Below, one piece after another: positions 13,656 through 26,767 of a DNA stretch of 64,000 nucleotides; the first letter of the stretch is position 1; each line of letters begins with the position of its first letter. A model generated the notes under the pieces. The model was not told the DNA's origin. It searched no databases and saw only the letters and a program-made list of their open reading frames with translations. The translations under genes were made by a program, and so were the position numbers. Origin of the DNA: Paramecium pentaurelia (Eukaryota; Ciliophora; Oligohymenophorea; Peniculida; Parameciidae); contig CAJJDO010000022.1 in the NCBI GenBank assembly GCA_905183005.1, positions 53,151 to 117,150 on the forward strand, written 5' to 3'.

Positions 13656-15239
13656 AATACTAGAATCATTAGTTGATTTATTATTTTCAAATATATGAAT
13701 TAATAAAATTAATGAATTTTAGAAATCGTTCTTAATATTTCAAACCTACTTTTATATATTTAATTTTATATTAATTCTATTTGATTAAATTTCTCTTTCA
13801 AATTGTCAATCTTTTAGGGTTTTCTTGATATTAAATTAAAATAGATAACGAGAATTTGTTGTGCTTTAGTGCCTTAAAATAATATACTTGAGTTTACTAA
13901 GAATTATCATTCATATTTAAATGCTTACTTTCAACTAGGATATTAATAACCTATATTTTTATTTATTTATTAAATCGAATAGATATAAGATTATACCTTA
14001 AAGTTAATTTACAAGGAAAACGATACAAAAATCTATTAATGAATAAAAAAGATATAATTTTACTTAAATTCTATTATAGTTTTTAATGAATTATTGATTA
14101 ACTCTTTAAAAACAAATGAACTTGTAAAGATGATTTACTTTATCTTAAAAATGGCAATTAAAACCTAAATCTATTAATTAAGTAAATTTTATATGAAAAG
14201 GGGTTGAGATATATTAAATGAAAAACGCAAAAAAAATACAGCAGTTGATATAGGATTCAAATTATTTAATAAGATTTGCTAATATATGAAAATTAAGTTA
14301 TTTTTGTTTTTTTAATATCATATTTTTCCAATGCATAATTTGGGCAATCACAATGAAAAATGATTTTTAATATTTGATATTTGAGAGATGGTATTTTTAT
14401 AATTTTTAACTGATATACTTTGAAAATAAAAAGAATTATTACGTTTCATAATTTAAAGATTAAAATTTTAGCTATCGTTGTCTTGTTAATTAATTTGAAT
14501 TCATAGATGAAATGAAGCATATTTATTATTACTTTAACCTTATTTTTTACTTGATACAGTTTTAAATTTGCTTAATTTTATATATATTAAACATGCATTA
14601 TTATGAATTAAATACTAAAACCTAAAATATTATGAACGGTCTCTTCATAATTTTTGTGTATTTTATTTATTTATTGATATAAAATTTGAAAATAACATTG
14701 AGAATATTAAATTATCAATTAAAATTTAGTTTTTGATGTATAAGTTAATAGAATTGACATTCATTAATAATTAAAGGGATATGTCTTAGATAAATAAAAT
14801 AATTTGTAATTATGTTTAGATTGATAAATATAAGATTATTAAGTTTAATAGAAAGTATTTTCTAATTTTATTAGGGTTGTAAAAAATAATTAGTATTATA
14901 ATAATTTAGTTTGTATATATTTAATTTATGAATAAGTCAATTCTGAATGTCAGGGAAAGAAATTTGTAATTTGTATATTTTATGATTGATATTAATAAAG
15001 GAGCAATAATTAAGGTTATATTTAAAAATTTAAGTTAAATGATTGATTTAGAAAAAAGTTTGAATAAAAATAATTCTGTTGTAAATTTAATGAACATTGT
15101 TCAGTTTATTTTATTTATCATTTTAAATGACTTAATTAAATAATAGGAAATTATAATTTAATGGTTTATGTCAAGGTTGTAAAATTACTAGAATTATATT
15201 TTAGAATCGAATTTTGGTGTTGGATTTATATTTTTTTTT
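13656..15239. other. AT-rich stretch, nothing recognised
   Basis: No reading frame with convincing composition, no RNA gene and no clear repeat was found; the sequence is dominated by A and T runs. Confidence 0.5.
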
Positions 15240-15868
15240 TCAATTTTAAGGAGATTTCCAATCTAATAAAGGCATATATTTTAAAGGCTGTGGTCTAAAT
15301 TGATACTGCATACGCTCAATACTTTCCATCAAAGCTCTGTCCTCATCAAATTTTTTTTTCATTGAAGCAAAATCAATATCGGGTAATATACTTTGTTTAC
15401 TTTTTTTCTTAATTCATCAATCCAATTATTTAATTTAATAAGCATATTTTTTGAACAATTCTGCATCTCTTCTTCTAAACCTTTCTCAAATTCATCTTAA
15501 AATTAAAAGATTTCGTCTTAAATATTCTTCAAATTCTGTTCATTTAATTCTTAAAGTCTTTATTGATTGTATTAACATTTATTTCTGAGGCTTCTAGTTA
15601 ATTCATTAAATCCTTCGACTATTTTTTTTAAACTTTCTTATAAATTCTGTATATATATCTCCATTTTTTTCCCAATATCTTCAAAAAATTGTATTAATCC
15701 TTCTTCATCTTTTACTTTATATTGACAAGAAAAATGTTCATTTCTTTTATCACATTTAAGACAATAAGCTCTATTGGTAGCTCTAAATGATTAATTAAGG
15801 CAAACCTATTGAAAAAGATTCTTTTTCCCACAAGAACAATATATCTGAAGATTTCTAATCTAAATCAT
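15240..15868 (-). CDS. N-terminal Cys-cluster plus coiled-coil protein, one frameshift
   Basis: From ATG at 15868 the frame encodes an N-terminal cysteine cluster (I-Y-C-S-C-G, then Y-C-L-K-C-D and F-S-C, about residues 10-60) that could bind zinc. A Glu/Gln/Lys-rich coiled coil follows to about residue 170. The frame is then lost in a run of seven T's (15401-15407 on the plus strand). In the neighbouring frame the protein continues (ILPDIDFASMKKKFDED... to PLLDWKSP) and stops at TGA 15240. One extra base in the homopolymer makes 209 residues exactly in frame. Either a base was lost in sequencing or assembly, or this is a young pseudogene. The frame also stays open upstream to 16366. Function unknown. 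Confidence 0.5.
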
Positions 15869-16049
15869 AATGATATTATTTGTATTTCTATTAAATTATT
15901 TATAATTTTATTTTAAGATAGTAATTATATTATCTTAATATATTAGTTAATTAAACATATTTTAATTTTATTTTTGATTCTAAATAGAATAGAAATCATT
16001 ATGTATGTATCCATTTAATTTAATAAGACAAAAAAATAATTATTAAAAA

Positions 16050-16366
16050 GATATCAAGAGAAATATTAAATATGAAGATTAATAATGTTAAAAAGAATAT
16101 AATATTTATAAATCATTTCTATGAGAGAATAATTTCATAAAATACTCCTCCAGTAAATTTCTTAATTTTAATCCAGGTTTCTAATACCATTTCCCAATAA
16201 TAGCAAAAGCTAAAGGAGAGTATGAAAGTTTAACAAATACTTCATCAGTTATAGACATTATTGGAAATAATTGAATGGTAATTTAATAATATTTATCTAT
16301 TAAAAGGCATTTTTGCTCTTGAAGTGTAGATCTAAACTGAGAATGATAAGAATCAAGTGCTTTCAT
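16050..16366 (-). CDS. Possible short gene or upstream exon, hypothetical
   Basis: ATG at 16366 opens a frame with about 95 residues of ordinary composition (MKALDSYHSQF..., LAFAIIGKWYQKPG...). It then runs into AT-rich sequence without meeting a TGA and is in the same frame as the Cys-cluster gene starting at 15868. It could be a separate small gene whose end I cannot place (the given 3' end is a guess), or a 5' extension of that gene. No family recognised. Confidence 0.3.
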
Positions 16367-16673
16367 ATATTAATTGACAAAGTTATTTAATTATTTATTA
16401 ATTCAACTAAAAATCAATAACATTTAATTTTTAACATATTTTTCATTATTTTAAATATATATTTATTTAGTACATAATTTTTTTTCAAGAATTGATAAAA
16501 AAAATAATGAATACTTAATTCTATATATTATTTAATTATTTAATATATTTACAAAAAAATCTGTAATTAAAAATTTATACATAATGAAAAAGTTTATTTT
16601 CTGTCAAATTTAGAGATATGGAAGAATATGACTTTTTAATATAATAAATAACTTTAAAACCTATTTTATTTTT

Positions 16674-19334
16674 TCAATTTCGGTAATACTCCTCCTTGCT
16701 AATAATTTGAGTTATTATAAATTACATTTTGTAAAAGTCATCCTTTATTTTTTTTCCTTATCTCTTCATCTTATACCATCTACCAACTTTCTTACCGTAT
16801 TTGTAATCTCCTTTAAAAATAACTTAATTAAAACTTATCATTAACTATTTAAACTCAATACCTATCAAATCTATCACTTAATTCAATCCACATTCCATTT
16901 TTAATTTGAAAAAAAACATTATTATCATCTCCTTTGGTAATCTCATAACATCCTCCTCCTCTAAAGATATTAATAGTATTAGACTTTACATCCATTCCTT
17001 TTTCAGACCAACATCTTTATAAAAAATATCCCATTTACCAACTTTATTTTTATTTTAATATGAGCCAACATGGATTATTAACTATCCCTAAAATTTATTA
17101 AACTTTTGAAATACATTTTAAAATTATCGCTCAATTCAATCCATCTTCCTATCTTTATAGAATCCTCACAATTAACTAAATTCTCCAAATATGATCCATC
17201 ACCGCTTTTAAAAATTTATTATTTAAGATTATGTTACATAATCTCATTTTGCTAATTTTATATATATATTGTATCCATTTATTAACTTTCTTACCATTTT
17301 TATATTATCCTACGAATATGATTTATCTATCCCTTACAATTTATAGTCACTCTAAATACTTCTAATAATTATCAATCAATTCAATCCAATTTCCAATTTT
17401 CTAAGATTTTAGTAATTGATTGTTATATTCCTTTGACTCATATGATCCACCACCACTTTCAAGGAATAATTAATTAAATTAGATACATCTTTTCATTTAT
17501 CTCCATTTTAATTCCAAAAAATTTGCCAATTTCCAATTTTTAACCCATTATTATATGAACCTTCATAAGTGACTAAACTGGAACTTTCAACTTTAATAAT
17601 CATTTAGATACAAAACAATTACTTAATTCAATCCAGCTTCCAATTTTAATCGAGTTATTATTACCTTTCTTTACTTCATAAAATCCTCCACCACTTTTAA
17701 GAATAAATTTGATAATTACATTAATTGAAATTTATTTCTCTATCTATACATTGTATCCCATTTACCAACTTTATTACCATTTTCATATACACCATCATAA
17801 ATTATTTGGCATTTACTTATAATTTAATAATCTTTATATGCTTCTAAAATCTTTCACTCAATTCAATCCATTTACCATTCTTTTAACCAAATTCATTATA
17901 CATTCCTTGAGCATTTAAATAAAGTAAATATAAATATTCTTACATCTCTAAATCTTTATAGAAATACTTCCATATTCCAGACCTCTTAGAATTAATATAT
18001 TCGCCAACTTCATATACTTATGCTTAACTAATAGTTGTAATAAAAATTTACCTTCGAAAATTATGAAAGAGTTCCTTCCATATCCTCTTTCTCTTTCCTT
18101 CATCTAAGTATTTAATATTTTGAATATAATACCATCATATACTCCACCAACATTTTATAATTATTCTCCTTTCCATATAGCTATCCATTTACCCTTTTTA
18201 TTTAAATACTTTCCATATTCTCCACACATTTAATGATTATTTATTTCTTCTTTATTGATCCACATACTTAAGCTTGCTGATTTTGGAATATCATTTACTT
18301 AATCATTTCTTAAATATGAATTTTTAGCATTTACATTACTAATTTTTATAACTTGAGTATAATATCTTCAATTTAGGACTTATTTGAATTTTGGATACTT
18401 AAACTTTAATTAATTGAAACTGATGAACCATTAAATTCTGAAATGATTTCCCAATTCAAAAACTTATTTTCTACAATCAAAGATGAGATACTAATGTCTA
18501 AATTATACATATTTTCTAGCTCATCAACCAAATCATTTATTTTTATCCTTTAAATCGATTTGTTTAAAGAACAATCAGTCTATATATTTAAACGTTAGAC
18601 AATCATTTTATTCAATATTTCTACTTCTTTATTCTATAGATTTTTTTGTGCTTTTATTATCCTATTAATTTATATTTGAGAAATAATTATATAATCTTGA
18701 ATTCTATCTAAGTTAAGTAGACGAAAAAATTATTTTCCTTCCAAAACTTCAAAAAAAATCACTCCTAAATTCCAAATATCTACACTAGCATCGTATTCTT
18801 TGCTTATTAATATTTCAGGTGCAATATAATCGTAAGTTCCATTGAACGACATAAATAAATTATCATTCATTTTTTTTGCAATTCCAAAATCTATTAGTTT
18901 AATTTTTCCCTTTTGACTTATAACAAAGTTTTCAGGTTTTAAATCTCTATGAAAATATCCATATTTATGTAATATTTATATTGATTTTGCCATCTAATTA
19001 AAGTAATATTTACTTCTAAACATGTTTATTATTTATTAGCCAGATTCATCAAATCAATTTAATTTCCAAGTTCCATTACGATATAGCATTTTCCTTTTTA
19101 AGTCTATCCAAAAGCAATAATTTCAATTATATGATCGTTAATTTATTCTTTAAGGATTTTAAGAAGTAGAATTTATTCGTTTGTAAATTTTTCTTTATGT
19201 TTTTTCAACGCAACTTTTTAATGTTCATTTTGATTCAAATAACCCTCATAAATTTTCGCTTCTGCTCCATGCTTTATTTTATTTGCTTTGGTAATTTTTA
19301 TGCCATCAATCTCAATTATTTTTTTCTGTTTCAT
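16674..19334 (-). CDS. Protein kinase with C-terminal W-I-E-L-S / Y-N-G-E-Y repeats
   Basis: From ATG 19334 the first 270 or so residues form a Ser/Thr-type kinase: KVALKKH (ATP-site Lys), YGYFHRDLKPEN (catalytic loop), IDFGIAKK (DFG) and YIAPEIL. The glycine loop is weak (H-G-A-E-A-K-I-Y). After a linker come about six MORN-like repeats, each with G-G-G-x-Y, W-I-E-L-S-D, and Y-x-G-x-Y-K-N-G-K-K-V-G-x-W. About 13 introns of 20-33 nt are needed, most falling at the same two places in each repeat: after a conserved Met before G-G-G, and after the aromatic residue of W-I-E-L-S-D-x-F. The intron at 17816-17841 appears to begin GC rather than GT. Two frame breaks remain, at homopolymers near 17118 and 17516. 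It ends at TGA 16674. Such repeat proteins are typical of Paramecium; substrates unknown. Confidence 0.7.
17816..17841 (-). other. Probable GC-AG intron, 26 nt
   Basis: On the minus strand gcatataaag...ttataag sits exactly where other repeats of this gene have GT-AG introns. Its removal restores the conserved Y-D-G-V-Y-E-N-G segment in frame. Confidence 0.6.
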
Positions 19335-19940
19335 TTAAGAAAAATAATATTATTAATTTTGTTTTGAGTTTACTTGAAAATCCTGAAATTTTTATTCTAC
19401 ATATGCTTTTTAATTGCTAAAATTATGTTAAGCATTACTTTAACATTTAACTATTTAGCTTTATCCTATCAAATCAAAGTAGAATTTAATCTAAAAATAT
19501 ACTTCACCTTACATATTAAGTATATTTTTTAAGATAATCTTGAGATTTGAAATAAATGATGATATTCACTTTTAAGATGAATGAAAATTCTAAATTTTAG
19601 ACCAGATTGATAATTTGATTTAATTATATTTGATTATTCTCATTTTGTAAAGAAATCTATAAAAGTTTGAAATTATGTTTTGAATTTGAAAGAATATATG
19701 ATAGTAAACCTTGAAGATATTGATACAAAATAATATATATATATTAAAAATCTAAATATTTAAGTTTAAAATTGGATTTACTTATTTTTGCATCCCATTT
19801 AATTTAGGATTTAGAAAATTTAACATATAACAGGATTTTTAATCAACTAAAAGTTTAGTTATTGTTAATCACACTTGATCACTAGTTATGTCATTTTTAC
19901 TTTTGCCATAACTATGTGTAGATATGTATTTTCAATCCTT

Positions 19941-20616
19941 TATTTTTACTCAAAACAAATAAGAAAATTAATACAACATTTTAATATTCTACTAAATTTT
20001 TTCCTATTCATTCAAGACATTATTGGATCAGTCTAATTCATATTTAATAAAATTATTATATCCCTAAGATCACTTAAATATATATTATATTTGGAATAAT
20101 AATCATTTAGACTTTACAATTCCTTATTAAATGAGCATCATTGAAGAATTAATAAATTGAAATTAAATTATTATTATAATTATTCTTATATTAATGTTAT
20201 ATCCAATATACAATTTTCTTTTAGATTGACAGTAATATAATGCTGAGATGTAAAATGTATTTTGGGTTTATTTGGAAGATAGATTAGATTAAAGCAAAAT
20301 TATTATGATATTTTTCATTTCTAAAATAACTTAAAAATTTTGATTATATTATCATAACAAATTACGAAATATTTTAAATCTGGAGTTATTTTTATAGATT
20401 AATGTCTTCCAGGAAATGGTAACCTCTATTAGACAATAATGTCGCCATTATCTTTTAATTTTAGAAATATGAAATCTTTTGAATTGTATCCTAATAGTAG
20501 AGATGCCCTTTCAGAATAACATAAAAGAGTAATATATTCATCAAGATGTGTTTTAATTTCAAATTAATTATTTTTTTGTTAAACATATGATCGAAAGACT
20601 GGTTTTGAAGTTAGCC
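19941..20616. repeat. Left version of a duplicated block flanking a gap
   Basis: Matches 20765-21381 across its full length except for one replaced segment: 67 nt at 20166-20232 stand where the right version has 8 nt (20990-20997). It ends at the N run. Most likely two contig ends that should overlap, carrying two alleles or rearrangement forms. Confidence 0.9.
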
Positions 20617-20764
20617 NNNNNNNNNNNNNNNNNNNNNNNNNNNNNNNNNNNNNNNNNNNNNNNNNNNNNNNNNNNNNNNNNNNNNNNNNNNNNNNNNNNN
20701 NNNNNNNNNNNNNNNNNNNNNNNNNNNNNNNNNNNNNNNNNNNNNNNNNNNNNNNNNNNNNNNN
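20617..20764. other. Assembly gap, 148 N
   Basis: A run of N between two copies of the same sequence; the gap length is probably artificial. Confidence 0.95.
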
Positions 20765-21381
20765 TATTTTTACTCAAAACAAATAAGAAAATTAATACAA
20801 CATTTTAATATTCTACTAAATTTTTTCCTATTCATTCAAGACATTATTGGATCAGTCTAATTCATATTTAATAAAATTATTATATCCCTAAGATCACTTA
20901 AATATATATTATATTTGGAATAATAATCATTTAGACTTTACAATTCCTTATTAAATGAGCATCATTGAAGAATTAATAAATTGAAATTATAAAAAAGTAA
21001 TATAATGCTGAGATGTAAAATGTATTTTGGGTTTATTTGGAAGATAGATTAGATTAAAGCAAAATTATTATGATATTTTTCATTTCTAAAATAACTTAAA
21101 AATTTTGATTATATTATCATAACAAATTACGAAATATTTTAAATCTGGAGTTATTTTTATAGATTAATGTCTTCCAGGAAATGGTAACCTCTATTAGACA
21201 ATAATGTCGCCATTATCTTTTAATTTTAGAAATATGAAATCTTTTGAATTGTATCCTAATAGTAGAGATGCCCTTTCAGAATAACATAAAAGAGTAATAT
21301 ATTCATCAAGATGTGTTTTAATTTCAAATTAATTATTTTTTTGTTAAACATATGATCGAAAGACTGGTTTTGAAGTTAGCC
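20765..21381. repeat. Right version of the duplicated block
   Basis: Begins directly after the gap and repeats 19941-20616, minus a net 59 bp. Confidence 0.9.
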
Positions 21382-21750
21382 CATAACATTCTGATATTTT
21401 TTCAGAAATTAAAAGCTGATTTTCATTTATTAAGTAATATTATTCAATACGTCCCATCTAAATTGCTTATTTAAGAAACCATAATCGATTGATATCATTA
21501 TACTAATATATAACTAGGATTTTCTCACATTATGAAAATTAACAAGCTAATTAAGTTTCTTATTAATTAAAACACATATTCTCTATTACAGAATCTTCTA
21601 TATAATCAAATATGAAATCTTGGACCATCTCCCATTAATTATTAAACTTCCAAAATTATATGGTCTTTTAAGATACTCCCAATACTAATAGATTTTGATA
21701 TTTGTTTAATATAAAACTATTGATGCACTTAAATCTATTATTTTATTCAT
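21080..21750 (-). CDS. WD40-repeat-like protein, C-terminal part
   Basis: One minus-strand frame is open for over 200 codons to TGA at 21080-21082. Its text resembles ciliate WD40 proteins: LLVLGVSQKTIQFWKF, then QLACQFSQCEKILVIYQYND, and near the end DNGDIIVQQ followed by ITPDLKYFVICYDNIIKIF. The order (paired strands, N-G-D-x-I-V-Q, final D-x-K-I-x-I-F) fits the last blades of a beta-propeller. Upstream of about 21750 the frame is uncertain: a 33-nt intron near 21760 would extend it, but competing frames are equally open, so no start is given. The 3' 300 nt are repeated before the gap (20315-20616). Ligand and role unknown. Confidence 0.45.
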
Positions 21751-22880
21751 TTTTAATTTAAAATAACCTTAAATATTTACTTTAGTTTATGTTATTAAGA
21801 GATACAATATAAATTCCTGAGGTTGTTAAAGTATTGTACATTAATAAATTCTAATACATTAAGAAATGTGATAATTTTTATAGGGGTTGATCTATATATA
21901 ACATATATTTTGATAATTTGCTTATTAGCATTCTTTATATAATATGGATGACATTTTATCTATATTGGCATACTAATAACATAGTTTTTTCTTAAAGAAA
22001 AAAGAGAATCGAAAAGTCTTCATTAAATGCTATCAAATTAATTTCAGCTTTTGATTAAGATTGAAATTCTGATATCTATTAGTATCTATATGATATTCCT
22101 CCCATTGATGATGCCACAATAAATTCTTAATTTATAAATATTATTCTTTTTGTAAAATATTTTCTTGTAGTTTTCAAACTAGATTTAATTTTTGCATTTA
22201 ATCAGAAATTTAAAATATTTTTAAACAGAAAATTCTTTTGATAAAAAAAGCATTAAGTAATTATGTTTTAGGGTAAGAGATAAATCAAAAAATATTTTAA
22301 ATGAATATCTGAGATTTATAATAAATTGTAACTTTCTTAATATATTTTATTAATTTACTTTTTCTGTTTATTAATCCATTGTATATATTGAATAATCATA
22401 TATAAATATATATTTTTATTTCCAATATTTTCCTAATCTTATTATTCATCAAGCTTGCATTTTGGTAATTATTATCCATGATTCACTTTTGGAGTGAATA
22501 TTTTAGACAGAAGAATCATCAAATATAAGAATATCAACAGTTATAATAGATTGGAACTCTCTTCTAAAAATGATTTTGCTTTGAATTTTATCAATTAAAC
22601 TAAATAATTGACTCCCATACATAGTAAATATTGATTACTGATAAAAAATTATAGTGTATATATAATCGAATATTATTTTATTGCTCTTTCAACTTGAAAT
22701 GTTAATAAGAATCAATTATAAATAAGTGTAATAGACAGCATAACCTATTTATAATCATAAATTTATTAAATGTATTTTCTAAGCTGTTTAGTAATTTAAA
22801 TAAAATAACATATTTTTAGTAGAAAATACAATAAAAAAAAATGTTGATATTTATTTTATTATATGTTCATTTTCATGAAT
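21751..22880. other. AT-rich stretch, possible 5' exons of the WD40-like gene
   Basis: Minus-strand frames between 21760 and 22100 are open and might continue the WD40-like gene, but two frames compete and no start can be chosen. A plus-strand fragment near 22480-22640 looks coding-like but ends at TGA with no start. Nothing else is supportable. Confidence 0.4.
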
Positions 22881-25031
22881 TCAATATTCATAATCGTTTT
22901 CCTTTCTATAGTATTTAAATTAATAATACCTTTTGAGAAAACTTTTACTAAATGCATAAAAATCTCTCTTTTTCTCCTCCCATTTTCCAACTTTTATCCC
23001 ATTTTAATACTCACCTTGATAAATAACCTAACTCTAACTAAATATTATTAAAATCACATACTTCTAAAAAGTTTCACTCAATTCAATCCATATTCCATTT
23101 TTAATGCCTCCTTCTTTTAGGTCATATGAGCCTCCTCCTCTTTATTTAAGTTACTTAATAATTTCTTACATCTATTCTTAATTTTCACCTAAAGTTTCTC
23201 GATAATAGATATCCCATTTTCCTACTCTTTATCCATTTTTATATTCTCCATTATAAGTCACTAAACAATCTCTAACTAATACAATATTTCTTTACTCTCT
23301 AAAATTATCAAATAAATCAATCCATTTTCCCTATTTTAATCCATTCTCATAGTTATAATCTCCACCACCACTTGCATTAATACATTTATTATTTACATCA
23401 AGTTATCCTATTCCTCTTTTCTTCTAAAATATGTATTCCATCTACCAATTTTTTAATTATTTTTATATTCACCATCAAAAATAATTTAACATTGTCTGAA
23501 TAATAAGACAAAATCATATACTTTGAAAAAGTTACACTCAACTCTTTCCATTTTCCTTCCTTCTTTCCTAATTCTATTTCATTATAAGACCCACCACCTC
23601 TAATATTTAATGGTTAATCATTTTACATCAAATGAAAATCATTTTCTAGTAATTCTCTCCAAAAAATATCCCATTTACCAATTTTTTTACCATCTTTGTA
23701 AACACCATTATAAGTGATTTATTGAAATCTAAAATTAATTTAATTATGAATCTTGTACTTTTCAAAATTATCACTTGTTTCAATCCATTTTCCATTCTTA
23801 AGTCCTCCTTACTTTATTTCATAACATCCACCTCCACTTAATTAATAAGTATAATTATAATTACATCAACTCTTATTCTTTACCATCATTCCAATATAAA
23901 TTCCATAAACCAACTTTTTATCCATTTTTATATTTACCACAATAAGTGATTTAACTTTTAGTGTTTAAACAGTAATTAATGATTTTATAACTATCAGAAT
24001 GATCATCAAATTCAACCAATTTTCCATTTTTCAATCCTCTTTCATCATACCATCCACCACCACTAAAATTAAAATAGATTATATTAATTACATTTTTTTC
24101 TTTAAATCATAAAATTTATCACTACTCAATATATTCCATCTACCAATTTTCTAACCATTATTATATTATCCATTAAATGTTATTTAGCTTTTTTTTAGAC
24201 TTTAATTTCTAATCATTCATTTACATTCCTAAATCAATTAATTCTACCCAGCTACCAATTTTTAGCTCTTTACCCTCATTATCATAATACCCTTCTCCAC
24301 TAAATAATAACTATTTATAATCCATACATCACTTTAAAGGATTTTTACCCATTCATCCTCAAACATTCAACCCACATACCAATTTTTTTACCATTTTTAT
24401 ATTTTCCATTATTAATGACTTATTTATAACTTATTTATGTTTTTATATATCAAATTTACGTTTAAAAAGATTTACTCAACTCAATCCAATCTTCGTTTTT
24501 TATTCCTTTTTATTCATAATTTCCACCTCCTCTACATAAGAAAATGTAAAAAATTAATACACTTCATAATCCTTATATAAATATTTCCATTTTCCTCTCC
24601 TTTAATCATCAACATACTCTCCAACTTTATATACTGGTATTTATCTATAAATTATTATTATAAAATTAACTCTTACTCCATATAATTACTTGGTAATTCT
24701 ACCCAAAACCCTATTTTTTTTCCTTCTTCTGAGTATAGTACTTACCCCCTACATTCTTTAATTTTTGACCTTTCCAAATGGCCATCCAATCTCCAACTTT
24801 TTTAAGATTCTCCCCATACTACCCAACCCATTAAAGATATTTGATTTATTCTAAATTATATAGGATTTGTGGAGTCCCTTAGGGGTCTTTATTGTAATCG
24901 CTAAATTTAAATAATTTATATTACATTCTCATTATTTATCCGTCTTCAGTAGCATAATTGATTTCTGTTTTATTATTACTAATAATAATAAAGAATTTGG
25001 TCTTCAGAAATCGAAACCTAAAACTCAACAT
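22881..25031 (-). CDS. W-I-E-L-S / Y-N-G-E-Y repeat protein without kinase
   Basis: From ATG 25031 (MLSFRFRFLK) to TGA 22881. After about 90 residues the region WVGQYGENLKKVGDW and AIWKGQKLKNVGG closely matches the linker after the kinase in the gene at 16674-19334. About seven repeats follow, each reading G-G-G-x-Y-(D/N/E), G-x-W-I-E-L, and Y-N-G-E-Y-K-N-G-x-K-x-G-x-W. Nearly every repeat contains two introns of 24-37 nt at fixed points, and removing them keeps all repeats in frame with no break. The first-gene kinase domain is absent. The repeat resembles MORN units, which bind membranes or form scaffolds in other proteins; that role is inference. The two genes are tandem paralogues on the same strand, about 3.5 kb apart. 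Confidence 0.75.
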
Positions 25032-26767
25032 CAATCTGATATCTATTTTAGTGGAATAATAGCCTGTTTTTAGGGTTTATTTTGATAGTGCATAAATAAT
25101 TTATGTAAAATTTAAAACAGAAATAAAAATTTTGTGGATGTGAAAATATGGAGTATAAATATTTCAAAACCATTTATTCTTATAAATAAATAATTGAATA
25201 ATCTGTAGTTCGAATAAATTAATACAATTTCCACTAGTGATAAAATTTTAGAAAAATTAAGATAGAACAAAAATAATAAAATATAAACAGCCTTATTTAT
25301 AGATTTAAAGTTCAAATTGACATAATTATTTAAATGATATTATAGAAGAATAAAATTTGATAAAAAGAATTCAGGGCAGAATAAAAATTTTCTTTTGACC
25401 AATTAAAGGATAAGAACTGAATTAACTGCAAGCCTTGGCTATTTTGAGATTTACTTTTTATATCTTTCTCTGAATACTAATAATTTTTTTCATTCTTCAA
25501 TCGCTTACATATTTATTGATTTCTGTTTCTTACTTTTATCCAAAACTTTTAATCTTAAGAAGTGATGAAAAGACAGTTTTATCATAAATCAATATGTTGC
25601 ATTTTTAATCATACATAAGCTTATAGTTGGTTGTATGGTTAATAAATTTAAGTATTCATCAATCAATTACGAATTAATTTAATATACACATATATAATCT
25701 TTAACACCATCATTATCATTTTGAATAAAATAGATAATCTATAAACATTAAATCTATAACTTAAAAAATTGTTTAGAAAAGTAGGAATAAGCTTGCATTA
25801 ACATAATTCGTCCTTTTTATAAACATGATTAAAAATCTTTTTAGTCTAATTTATTTTTATGATTAATGTTAAATAATTACAAAATGAAATTTAGAAAGGG
25901 ATAACTAATAAAAATTACAGTTTATGTAATCTAATTAATGAAATCAAAAGCAGTTACGAAAAGCAAATTAGAAAAGAAAAAAAATCACATTAGACTTTCA
26001 TAATTAATTTCTGAAAGATTTAGGTGTATTGCAATAAAATATTTGGAAGAAGAAATATCGCATACTATTAATTTTCCTTATTTTATGAAAAAGTCTTGAA
26101 TTGAAAATTTGAAGGGTTCTAATTCTCAAGTTTTTTAATTGAATTTCGAAGAATACGATAAGAATCAACGGAAATTAGTTTAAATAAAAGTAAATAATCA
26201 AATTTTCTATGCAAGGACGACTATAAAAAATTAAGATTTCAATAGAAATATATCTAATATATCATAATTATTTAGGTATTTAAAATAATCCTTTTAAAAG
26301 AAACTAGAAAATATCCTAATATCCTAATTTATTTAGCGATACTTAACTTGGGGGGATCCAATTATTTTTACTTGTATAAAATATAAAATAAATATGTAAT
26401 TAAAAGATTGGTGTAATAAAATTTTAAGATATTATTTATCCAACTGATCCAAACAATCCCCAATTTTTCAATTAATTATTTTAAATAGTGATAGATTACA
26501 TCAGTACACTATTCCACAACTAAAGTATCTTATGAAACTAATGTTTCATTAATTATAAATACATTACCCTTAAAAATCGAAAGCTACATTTTGTCATAAA
26601 AATGGTTCAATAAGTATAAATGTTTTAATTTATTTATAAAAGATAGCTAAACTTAATCAAATTGTTTACAATAAAAGATTCGATAATTAAAGATAATAAT
26701 ATAAAAAAAAGTTAAAATTAAAATTATCAAATTGATTTAATAAATAACAAATTATACTTTATTTTAA
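25032..26767. other. AT-rich stretch, weak small-ORF candidate only
   Basis: A minus-strand frame of about 97 codons (ATG near 25610, one possible 32-nt intron near 25490, TGA near 25318) has reasonable composition but no recognisable feature. The rest is low-complexity AT sequence. Confidence 0.4.

Larger units (their letters stand above)
19335..21079. other. AT-rich spacer containing an unmerged contig overlap and gap
   Basis: 19335-19940 shows no gene. 19941-20616 repeats at 20765-21381, with the 148-N gap between them. The left version contains the 3' end of the WD40-like gene at 20315-20616. Confidence 0.6.

Noticed and set aside
15240..16366. One long gene joining the frame from 16366 to the Cys-cluster gene
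   Set aside because: The frames agree, but the middle 180 bp is AT-rich spacer-like and TGA is rare there by composition, so continuity alone is weak evidence.
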